Shown in pieces: positions 45,033 to 52,928 of a stretch of 64,000 nucleotides of DNA. The notes under the pieces were generated by a model. It was not told where the DNA came from. It made no database searches and worked only from the letters and a program-made list of their open reading frames with translations. Where the stretch lies: positions 2,046,001 to 2,110,000 of the forward strand of contig NZ_OX458932.1 in NCBI RefSeq assembly GCF_949774925.1. The letters are read 5' to 3'. This stretch comes from Candidatus Methylacidiphilum fumarolicum (GTDB lineage: Bacteria; Verrucomicrobiota; Verrucomicrobiia; Methylacidiphilales; Methylacidiphilaceae). Every line of letters starts with the position of its first letter. The first letter of the stretch is position 1. The translations under genes were made by a program, and so were the position numbers.

Positions 45033-46445
45033 ATGAACGCGACTTTCCGCTTGTCCGATTATCAGATACGCATCGGGAAAGAGGACATCATAGAGCGGCA
45101 CCTACATGGCATTTTGAGCGCTGATTCTGAAAACGCCGAGAACCAAGAGAAGGCTCGGAAATCTCTCGATGAGCTCCTCAAGGAAATGCGCGTCCGGTTT
45201 GGCACAATAATAAAAACCGACAACCTCTCATTCCTGCTCGGAGCCGGTGCCTCCCTATCTGCTGGAGGTGTGTCTCTTGCAAATATACCGAAGTCGCTCG
45301 AGAAGGCACTCATCGACAAAGCGAAGGGCGAGCAAAAAGGGAAAGAAGCTCCCGCCTGGATAGAGCTTTTCTATATGATTGCTTCAGTCCTGTCCCGAGA
45401 AGACTTCTCGTACGTCACCCGCTCCCAACTTTTCCAGTCGAACGAAGAGAAGAACATTCCCGCAATTGGTGTGAACCTTGAAGCCTATCTCAGCCAATTG
45501 CAAACATGGCATGCCGGAATGCTCGATGTGACCGAGATATTGAAACTGACAGGCAGCTCTGAATTGTCAATCGCTAAGAGCGATTTGAGTCGTTTGATCA
45601 AAGAGATAACTGGCTCTTTGACGATTCTCCTAAACCTGCCAAAGTCTGGCTTGGATGAGCCACTTCAGCATCATAGAAAATTCATTAAGAAGGTCCTTAC
45701 TCGACCGTTAAACCTGCGACGTGCAAATCTCTTTACACTCAACTATGACACCCTGATTGAACAAGCCGGAGATGCCGAAGGAGCAGTGCTTGTCGATGGA
45801 TTCGTGGGAACACTTCGGCGTGTTTTCAGGCCAGAGTCTTACGACATAGATTTTTATTTTCCCGCACAGACCACTGAAGGACGGGTTCATCGATTTGATC
45901 GGGCCCTTCATCTTTATAAGCTTCATGGCTCAATTACTTGGCATCGCTGCGAGCCGGATTGGGAAAATCCATTCGGAGTGTATGCAACATTCTATAATCA
46001 GGACTGCTGTACAGACGATGTGTTGATCTACCCCACACCCTTAAAGTACGGACAAGCGCTGGGTTTGCCGTATTCCGAACTGTTCCGTAGATTTGGAAAT
46101 GCAATAGCACAACCACAATCAGCCCTGTTTGTGATCGGTTATGGCTTTGGGGATGATCACATCAATGCATTGATCCGACAGGCGCTTGCCATTCCGAGCT
46201 TTACGCTCGTCGTGATGGACCCTGATCCGAAGAACGATTTCGTTAGGAAACTGGAGAAGCTCGAAGATGAACGCGTCTGGATTGTCAAGGGCGGAGAGTT
46301 AGGGACATTCGAAGGTTTTGTTACGAAGCTTCTGCCTGACCTAAGAGAAGAGGAAATCGATGCCAAAGTAATGAAAACCTTCAAGGAGCTATCGTCGTTT
46401 TCCGGTCGAAAAGCGGAAGGTGCGGAAGAGGAAAAAGGAAAATGA
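45033..46445 (+). CDS. SIR2-domain protein, predicted NADase effector
   Basis: The 470-residue protein carries a SIR2-like domain with the NAD-binding GAGAS (70-74), the catalytic asparagine and aspartate in FTLNYDT (Asn237, Asp239), the catalytic histidine in YKLHGS (His298) and the cap GYGFGDDHIN (369-378). Helical extensions at both ends are typical of phage-defence SIR2 proteins rather than sirtuin deacetylases. In SIR2-HerA systems this domain consumes NAD+ after a phage signal and stops the cell's growth. Its stop overlaps the second HerA gene start (ATGA), an organisation like the known SIR2-HerA (Nezha) pair. All catalytic residues I can check are in place, so it is probably active. 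Confidence 0.9.
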   Translation: MNATFRLSDYQIRIGKEDIIERHLHGILSADSENAENQEKARKSLDELLKEMRVRFGTIIKTDNLSFLLGAGASLSAGGVSLANIPKSLEKALIDKAKGEQKGKEAPAWIELFYMIASVLSREDFSYVTRSQLFQSNEEKNIPAIGVNLEAYLSQLQTWHAGMLDVTEILKLTGSSELSIAKSDLSRLIKEITGSLTILLNLPKSGLDEPLQHHRKFIKKVLTRPLNLRRANLFTLNYDTLIEQAGDAEGAVLVDGFVGTLRRVFRPESYDIDFYFPAQTTEGRVHRFDRALHLYKLHGSITWHRCEPDWENPFGVYATFYNQDCCTDDVLIYPTPLKYGQALGLPYSELFRRFGNAIAQPQSALFVIGYGFGDDHINALIRQALAIPSFTLVVMDPDPKNDFVRKLEKLEDERVWIVKGGELGTFEGFVTKLLPDLREEEIDAKVMKTFKELSSFSGRKAEGAEEEKGK

Positions 46446-48685
46446 TGACAAGTGACCATGAAATTGGCCGAGTCGTCGCAGTCGACACCGCTCAGGTGAC
46501 GGTTGAATTGAACCACGACCTGAAAGCCCTGACCCGATCCACCTATGAGGGTACGCTAGAAGTCGGGCGTATCAACTCTTACATCATAATTCCTGTCGGT
46601 ACGCGACGTATTGTCGCTATGGTCACACGTGTTCTATTGACAGAGGAAAGTGAACTGAAAGCCGATAAGACAATGGTGATATTGCCTTCATCCCGAAGGT
46701 TGATGAAGGCAACGATGATCGGTACTATTGACGAGGGTAGATTCCGACAGGGCATCAATTTGTTTCCGGTCCTTGATTCGCCAGTTCTTATCACGACGCG
46801 AAAGGACCTCGATGCGATATTCGGTAAGTCTTCCCTGCAAGATGATGTTCCATCAGATGAACCGGGTTTCTGCATTCCAATTGGTCGATCCGCGATCTTC
46901 CAGGATTACGACATCAAAATCAATCCAGACGCATTCTTCGGGAAACATGCCGCTATTATCGGCAGCACTGGCTCTGGCAAGTCCTGCACGATTGCCACTA
47001 TCATTCAGTCGATTATCAAACAGGCATCGGTAAAGCAAACGCGATTCATAATCCTCGATACCAATGGTGAGTACCGCACATCATTCCAAAAGCAAAATGA
47101 GGACAAGGCATGGGCTGACGCGGACGCAGCATTCAAGGCGCTCTATATACCTACCGATTCTACGGAAAAAGAGAAGCTCGTTATCCCCTACTGGTTCATG
47201 GATTCTGAGGACTTCGTCCGTTTGTTCAGGGCATCTCCTGGCGTTCAGCGGCCAGTCTTGCTTAACGCTTTGTCGTCTGCTCGTGACTCTGAGGAAGGTA
47301 CCGAGAACTGGCTCCATGTTCGCCAGGACATAATTATGGAGTGCAGACGGATACTTAGGCTCTGTTATGGTACTGAAACCAAAAATGCGCAGTCAATCAG
47401 GCAGTTATGTGATGGGCTTATTATCCACATCGAAGAGCCTGCCATCGTTGATCATCTGCGCCTGTTATCTCAACATTACCCAGATATTACGGCCGATAGT
47501 ATAAAAACATGTTTCGAGCAAATACGAGATATTGCACGGGGAGGAATCCGAACCAAAGGGCAGCAATATGAAGCCTATGCAGTCATCGATGTGAATAAAC
47601 GATGGCGTATTGAGAATGCCATCAACCCGTTGTTGGGTAAGTTATTACAACCTCCAGAAAATAGCACTGTACTTAGCACGGCGTCGGCAGATTGCCCGAG
47701 GTTTTTTAGTAAAAGCGCATTTCGCTACCGAAATCTTGAGCATGCCATGACTCGTGACGAAGTAAGCTCTTTGCAGGCTCGGGATAATTGCTCCACGATG
47801 ATAATGCGCATTTATCGGCTACTGGAGGACTCGCGATTCGAGTTTTTGTTCGGACCCATATGCTCGGAATGGCCATCGGTCATGCACTCTCTTGCTACTT
47901 TCATGCGGGACATTCTGGGTGCTGAGTGCTCGAGTAAAACAGAACTCACTGGTACAGAAGTGTGCCCGGAAGGGTTACTACCTTTCTATGACAGGCAACG
48001 ACGTGGTTCGACTCGGTCTAATGTTGTTATCATTGATCTTAGCCTCCTCGCCTCCGAAGTTCTTGAAAATGTGACCGCACTTATTGGACGCCTTATTCAT
48101 GAGTTCTTGCAACGACTGAGCGATCCGGTGAGTGGGGTAGGCCGCGGGGAATACCCGGTCGTTCTTGTTCTTGATGAGGCCCAAAACTATATCCGCGAGG
48201 GCAGAAAAACGGAGGAAGACTCCATTTCGAAACTTGTTTTCGAGCGCATCGCCCGAGAAGGTAGAAAGTATGGGTTGGGATTGGTTGTAGCTTCCCAACG
48301 CCCAAGTGAATTATCCAAAACGGTTCTCTCGCAGTGCAATAGCTTCATCGTTCATCGTCTGCAGAATCCTGAAGATCTGCGCTATTTCCGGGAAATTGTG
48401 CCCGGCATATACGGCCAGCTTCTCGATCAACTTCCAGCTCTTGCCCCACGAAGCGCCTTGGTATTGGGAGAGTGTGTTCAGGCTCCCGCGTTGGTGGAAA
48501 TGCGAGAAGCCAGTCCTGTTCCAAAAAGCAAGAACCCAAAATTCTATCGTAGCTGGACCCAAGAGGAGAAGCACCCTGATTTTGAATCCATATGTGAAAG
48601 GTGGGAGGGTAAGCAACCCGGTTGCCCAGCTCCTGCTAATCAGCCTCATGGTGGTGCGCCTGAGCATGGAGGTGAGACGGAATGA
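46442..48685 (+). CDS. HerA-like hexameric ATPase 2 (SIR2 partner)
   Basis: At 747 residues, it has an N-terminal HAS-barrel (IGRVVAVDTAQVTVEL ... GRINSYIIIPVG), the P-loop IIGSTGSGKSCT (172-183), FIILDTNGEYR and the Walker B VVLVLDEAQNYI (about 573-584). The block GRKYGLGLVVASQRPSELSK near residue 605-625 and SALVLGECVQAPALVEMREA are the most HerA-like parts. It is the last intact gene of the operon. It overlaps the SIR2 stop by 4 bases, so the SIR2-HerA ratio is fixed at translation. A ring of HerA2 is expected to sit on DNA and to gate or assemble the SIR2 effector. Confidence 0.9.
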   Translation: MMTSDHEIGRVVAVDTAQVTVELNHDLKALTRSTYEGTLEVGRINSYIIIPVGTRRIVAMVTRVLLTEESELKADKTMVILPSSRRLMKATMIGTIDEGRFRQGINLFPVLDSPVLITTRKDLDAIFGKSSLQDDVPSDEPGFCIPIGRSAIFQDYDIKINPDAFFGKHAAIIGSTGSGKSCTIATIIQSIIKQASVKQTRFIILDTNGEYRTSFQKQNEDKAWADADAAFKALYIPTDSTEKEKLVIPYWFMDSEDFVRLFRASPGVQRPVLLNALSSARDSEEGTENWLHVRQDIIMECRRILRLCYGTETKNAQSIRQLCDGLIIHIEEPAIVDHLRLLSQHYPDITADSIKTCFEQIRDIARGGIRTKGQQYEAYAVIDVNKRWRIENAINPLLGKLLQPPENSTVLSTASADCPRFFSKSAFRYRNLEHAMTRDEVSSLQARDNCSTMIMRIYRLLEDSRFEFLFGPICSEWPSVMHSLATFMRDILGAECSSKTELTGTEVCPEGLLPFYDRQRRGSTRSNVVIIDLSLLASEVLENVTALIGRLIHEFLQRLSDPVSGVGRGEYPVVLVLDEAQNYIREGRKTEEDSISKLVFERIAREGRKYGLGLVVASQRPSELSKTVLSQCNSFIVHRLQNPEDLRYFREIVPGIYGQLLDQLPALAPRSALVLGECVQAPALVEMREASPVPKSKNPKFYRSWTQEEKHPDFESICERWEGKQPGCPAPANQPHGGAPEHGGETE

Positions 48686-48732
48686 CCAAAAGCTTTCATC
48701 CCACGTTCACCATCACCAACCGGATCACCTAG
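48682..48732 (+). pseudogene. Truncated Fic-like gene start
   Basis: The stop of the second HerA gene overlaps an ATG (ATGA). From it 16 codons read MTKSFHPTFTITNRIT and then a TAG. The F-P-x-FTITNxIT pattern is what precedes the helical domain of many Fic-family AMP-transferases. After the stop no frame carries a Fic motif. It appears to be the first codons of an eighth gene of the operon that was cut off. Confidence 0.35.
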
Positions 48733-48851
48733 GGCTGATCCGCATGCCGGCGGACCAGGGAAGGTGCGATCCTCAGGAAGCCAGAAAATCGTGCATCTTC
48801 TCGTCAGGCCCTAACCAAATCTTTTCAGACCCATAGGGAGATTACCCGGAA

Positions 48852-49598
48852 ATGGATATTCCACGGATCTTCAACATCACCGAAAGCGCTCACCGTATCC
48901 ACAACCCGATCACATCCGAGAAGCTCGCCATTCTCGATGCGGCGCTGCGCCTGGAATCTAAGGCCCGGGTGCTCGACCTCGGCAGCGGTTCGGGAGAAAT
49001 GCTGTGCGCTTGGGCGCGTGACCACAACGTCATCGGCACCGGCATCGACATGAGCCGGTTGTTCAACAAGCAAGCGAAGGGCCGTGCTGAATAACTCGGT
49101 GTCTCCGATCGAGTCGAGTTTATCCATGGCGATGCTACCGGCCACGTTGCCGACCAAAAGGTCGATGTGGCGGCCTGCGTCGGCGCCACGTAGATCGAAA
49201 GAAGAGCGGTCGGCATAATCGAGTTTCTGGCGCGGAGCCTGCGCACCGGAGGGATCATCCTCATCGGTAAACCCTACTGATGGCAGATACCGCCGATGAA
49301 AGATGTTGCCAAGGGTTGTCTTGCCCACGCGATCTCCGATTTTCTCATGCTTCCGGAACTGCTTGCGTATTTCGGCCGCTTCGGCTACGTCGTTGTCGAA
49401 ATGGTTCTGGCTGACCATGATGGCTGGGACAGATACGAGGCGGCCAAATGGCTCATCATGCGCCGATGGCTTGAAGCCAATCCTGACGACGAATTGGCAA
49501 AAGAGGTTCTAGCCCAACTGACCTAGGAACCCGTGCGCTACGCAACTTACACACGTGAGTACCTGGGATGGGGCGTGTTCGCTCTGATGACGCGGTGA
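48852..49598 (+). pseudogene. SAM methyltransferase pseudogene with four in-frame stops
   Basis: One frame reads as a complete class I methyltransferase of about 249 codons: MDIPRIFNITESAHRIHNPI, VLDLGSGSGEML (SAM loop), GTGIDMSRLF, VEFIHGDATGHVAD, VDVAACVGAT, FLARSLRTGGIILIGKPY, DGWDRYEAAKWLIMRRWLEA, YLGWGVFALMTR. It is interrupted by TAA at 49092, TAG at 49191, TGA at 49278 and TAG at 49524, with no frameshift anywhere. Two of the stops fall where homologues of this type usually have Trp, so single G-to-A changes would explain them. The gene is dead but decayed only by point mutation. Its substrate class is unknown (ubiquinone/small-molecule type motif). Confidence 0.82.
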
Positions 49599-49689
49599 TG
49601 AGTTGTGGCATCCAGCGAAGATGGGGAAATATATCCTGATGCTGCTTCCACCTCACAGGGAACGGCCTGGACTTTGATAACCAGTAGAT

Positions 49690-50174
49690 ATTGAAGAATT
49701 TCAGTTAAAGGCAGAAGAAAAAGAACGGTTATGAAAAGGGTTGCATCGCCAATGGAAACAAGGTGGTCCAAAGCGTAATACGCCCAAAGACATTGTCGTG
49801 AAACCGAAATCGGAGTATGAGCTGCTTTTTCGTTACGCCTGTCTCTACTGGAGTATTCCGGTTTCCTCAGGATATGGTAGAAGGATTCGGTTTCTCGTGT
49901 TCGGCAAGAACAATAGTAAGCTGATTGGCTTATTTAGCTTAGGAGACCCAGTTTACTCAATACAAGCGCAAGACCGTTGGATTGATTGGACGATGAAAAC
50001 AACGTATACTACCTGAATCATATTACGGTGGCTTATTTATGGAAGTTTATGTACTTGGACCATCCATTATCTTCATTTCTGATGGGCAGAGAGCTGACAA
50101 GAATGTTTTATAGGCAACAAGGAATTATGAAATGTTTTACACTAAATACAAATACAAAGTCAGTGGATCATTGA
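49690..50174 (+). pseudogene. DUF4338 / DruA-like gene relic
   Basis: A first frame (to 50016) reads YACLYWSIPVSSGYGRRIRF, LVFGKNNSKLIGLFSLGDPV and then QAQDRWIDW, matching the DUF4338 core (WSxPVSxGYGRRxRFLV, KLIGxxALGDPVF, RDxWIGW) that is the domain of DruA in Druantia anti-phage systems. Just after DRWIDW the match continues in another frame (49986-50174: NNVYYLNHITVAYLWKFMYL, DHPLSSFLMGRELTRMF), so a one-base shift broke the gene. The N-terminal two thirds are missing. No DruB-E homologue is nearby. Base composition is lower in GC than the defence operon. Confidence 0.65.
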
Positions 50175-50524
50175 TTAGTGAGGCATGCGAAAATCTTCTC
50201 TTCAATTTCAGCATATTCGCAAGTAAGTCGCCAGACTTGGCTTGACTATTGTAGCGTCGAATACATGCTCCACGAGCAATGCGGTGATGAAGAGGGAATA
50301 AGAAGATGCTTAAATTGCTAAAACAAAGGAAGTTGGATGCAATTAAATATGCCCGTTAAAGGGAAAAAATTTATAAACTATAGGTCATGGGTGCATCGCT
50401 TCAAAATATATAGTGGCCGAAACTGCTACCAACCTGATCGATTGACATGAATACCGGTCAGAAAGATCCCTTTCTCTCCTAAAAATCCTTTCTACTGCGG
50501 CTCTCCAAATGAACAAACGCTACG
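50175..50524. other. Right edge of the accessory block, nothing recognised
   Basis: About 350 bases with stops in all frames. The composition returns to the AT-rich native level toward 50400. I searched by eye for a copy of the tRNA-Asn 3' end, the likely right attachment site, and found none. Confidence 0.4.
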
Positions 50525-51064
50525 CTAGATCGATTGAATATCTAGAGATAAAGGATTTTGAGATATTTTATTCTTACTGTTGAGTCTTTTTTCTGGAGCA
50601 AAGAGTGATTGACTTCTTATAAACCCCTTGAGATACCACCCTTTTTCTTCCTCGTTATAATATAACCACAAACAACTAGCCGGTTCCATTTGAAAAAAAG
50701 GTGAAACCTTACTTTTTACTAGAAGCCTGACAGCGAGTTTTGAAAGGGTAGGTTCATGCCCAACAATAATGGAATCTTCTTCAATTTTTTTTATTTCTTT
50801 GAGCAGATCAGAAATTGAATCTCCAGGTAAAAGGCCTTTTAAAAGCTGTAACTTGATTTGCCTTGAGAGAGCTTTTGCAACAATTTCAGCTGTCTGTCTG
50901 CTTCTATCCTTTGGTGAATGGAAAATTTTTTTAGGACTAATGCCAGCGAATTTCAAAAACTTACCAACCTGCAAGGCTACTTCCCTGCCTCTAGCAGCTA
51001 GGGGACGGTCTGGATCCAGTTCTTTTGGAATCGCTTCTGCATTTTGTATAAGCACTAGTTCCAT
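50525..51064 (-). CDS. SixA-like phosphohistidine phosphatase lacking the RHG motif
   Basis: The 179-residue protein has the order of a SixA/phosphoglycerate-mutase-fold enzyme: start MELVLIQNAEAIPKELDPDR, PLAARGREVALQVGKFL, the second arginine in HSPKDRSRQTAEIVAKAL, and IVGHEPTLSKLAVRLL with the second histidine. In active enzymes the first motif is LIRHGEA: the Arg grips phosphate and the His becomes phosphorylated. Here it reads LIQNAEA (codons CAA AAT GCA), so both catalytic residues are gone. It may bind phospho-ligands without hydrolysis. The C-terminal 30 residues are basic and extend past the usual end. Confidence 0.75.
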   Translation of the reverse strand: MELVLIQNAEAIPKELDPDRPLAARGREVALQVGKFLKFAGISPKKIFHSPKDRSRQTAEIVAKALSRQIKLQLLKGLLPGDSISDLLKEIKKIEEDSIIVGHEPTLSKLAVRLLVKSKVSPFFQMEPASCLWLYYNEEEKGWYLKGFIRSQSLFAPEKRLNSKNKISQNPLSLDIQSI

Positions 51065-51281
51065 ACCACATTAACTAGCATAAATGATAATTTTTTTATT
51101 GACCTTTTGAAAGTTTTTTCTTTTGGGAGCTTTTTTCTAATATTTCTTTTCTTTGCTGGGGAGAACCGCTCTATCCATTAACACATATTAAGGAGTAGCA
51201 TACCATTTCTGCCTTAGAGAAAAGACTATCTATACTTTTATACTTTCCCTCTAACCGGTTCTTTGTTTTATTTTCCTTTCT

Positions 51282-52856
51282 ATGGATAGTCAGCCTACAC
51301 CAGAAATTCCCTGGAAGCCTCGACATAATCCTTGGATAATCGCTCTTTCGGTGATGCTTGCTACATTTATGGAAGTCCTGGACACCACTATCCTCAATGT
51401 TGCTCTTCCTTATATAGCAGGTGGACTTTCTGCCAGCAATTCTCAAGCCACTTGGGTTCTTACGAGCTATCTTGTTTCCAATGCTGTTGTTTTGCCAATG
51501 ACAGACTGGCTTGGCAGGACTTTCGGAAGGAAAAGACTGCTTCTGGCCTGCATTTCACTTTTCACAATCAGTTCGGTTATGTGTGGTGGGGCTCCTAACC
51601 TTGGAGCCTTAATTTTTGCTAGAGTCCTGCAAGGAGCTGGTGGGGGAGGGCTTCAGCCCATTTCTCAAGCAATATTGCTAGAGAGTTTCCCTCCGGAAAA
51701 AAGAGGCCAAGCTATGGGCCTATTCGCTCTTGGGGTAGTGGTTGCTCCTATTTTAGGCCCAGTGTTTGGAGGCTGGTTAACAGATAATCTCAATTGGAGG
51801 TGGTGTTTTTTTATTAATTTACCGGTGGGAATATTTGCAATTATAGCTTCTTATTTTACGGTAGAAGATCCTCCATACTTAAGAAGGAATTCAGAAAAAA
51901 AATTAGATATCCTCGGTTTTTCTTTTCTTTGTCTTTGGCTTGGCTGTCTTCAAGTCCTTCTTGACAAGGGGCAAGAAGACAATTGGTTTGATGCCATCTG
52001 GTTAAGATGGATGGGGGGACTATCTCTTTTTGGAATGATTTGTTTTATTTTTCGTGAGCTCAAAACGCCTAATCCGCTTGTCGATTTAAGAATTTTTAAA
52101 GACAAAAATTTTACTGTGGCCGTCTTTGAAGTATTCATCGTTGGGGTAGTCCTCTATGCCACGCTGTCGGGTTTACCTCTTTTTTTGCAAACCCTCATTT
52201 CCTATACTGCTTATCAGAGTGGCTTAGCAATTAGTCCTAGAGGCATAGGTGCTGTAGCAGGAGCTATGATAGCTGGCAGATTGCTTGGGCTAATAAGCGG
52301 CAGGCTTATTGTGGCTCTTGGATTTATATTCCTGGCTATATCTTCTTTTCAAATCGGTTTTTTTAATCTTGAAATAGCCAAGCTAAATATCATCATTCCA
52401 AACATCATCAATGGGATTGGTGCTCCTTTCGTATTTATCCCGCTGACGACAGCAGCTGTTATTACGCTCAAGCAAGAACAGATTGGAGCGGCTACTGGCC
52501 TATTCAACCTTTTTCGAAATATTGGAGGCAGCATAGGTACCTCTATGGTTCAAACCTTTATCCAAAGACTTGCTCAAGCCCATCAAATTATCCTGGTTGG
52601 GTATTACACACCAGACAATCTCAATTATTTATCAAGGTTTTCAGGGATCGAAAGCTATCTAGCCATGCACAATGGTTCCGTTCAAGGTGCTTCCCAAGCC
52701 CTAAAAGTTTTGTATTCTACTCTAACCAATCAGGCAAACCTTCTTGCCTACATGGAGATTTTTCAGGTAATGGGCTGGATCTGTGTCTTTTCCATTCCTT
52801 TGGCTTTTCTTCTGGCCAAAGATTCAAAAAAAACTGGGCCTATAGCTATGCATTAA
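51282..52856 (+). CDS. MFS drug exporter, DHA2 (EmrB) type
   Basis: A 524-residue membrane protein with about 14 hydrophobic segments. Near the start is the DHA2 motif LDTTILNVALPYIA, then WVLTSYLVSNAVVLPMTDWL, the loop motif GRTFGRKRLLLAC between TM2 and TM3, GAGGGGLQPISQAILLESFP in TM4-5 and GPVFGGWLTD in TM5. Such proteins expel drugs or other amphiphiles with protons and usually work with an EmrA adaptor, which is not encoded next to it. The unit is single and stands before enolase. Confidence 0.9.
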   Translation: MDSQPTPEIPWKPRHNPWIIALSVMLATFMEVLDTTILNVALPYIAGGLSASNSQATWVLTSYLVSNAVVLPMTDWLGRTFGRKRLLLACISLFTISSVMCGGAPNLGALIFARVLQGAGGGGLQPISQAILLESFPPEKRGQAMGLFALGVVVAPILGPVFGGWLTDNLNWRWCFFINLPVGIFAIIASYFTVEDPPYLRRNSEKKLDILGFSFLCLWLGCLQVLLDKGQEDNWFDAIWLRWMGGLSLFGMICFIFRELKTPNPLVDLRIFKDKNFTVAVFEVFIVGVVLYATLSGLPLFLQTLISYTAYQSGLAISPRGIGAVAGAMIAGRLLGLISGRLIVALGFIFLAISSFQIGFFNLEIAKLNIIIPNIINGIGAPFVFIPLTTAAVITLKQEQIGAATGLFNLFRNIGGSIGTSMVQTFIQRLAQAHQIILVGYYTPDNLNYLSRFSGIESYLAMHNGSVQGASQALKVLYSTLTNQANLLAYMEIFQVMGWICVFSIPLAFLLAKDSKKTGPIAMH

Positions 52857-52928
52857 CAAATTGAACTCCAAAAACTCTATCGATATTTTCTTGATTGGTT
52901 TTATTTTTCTGCTTTGCTAAGGAATAGG

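Noticed and set aside
48852-49598. Stop-codon recoding or read-through of the interrupted methyltransferase
   Set aside because: All three stop codons occur within one gene and intact neighbours use them as ordinary stops, so mutation is simpler.
37063-50524. Integrative element with tRNA-derived attachment repeats
   Set aside because: No integrase gene and no second copy of the tRNA-Asn 3' end was found by eye, so the element class cannot be claimed.
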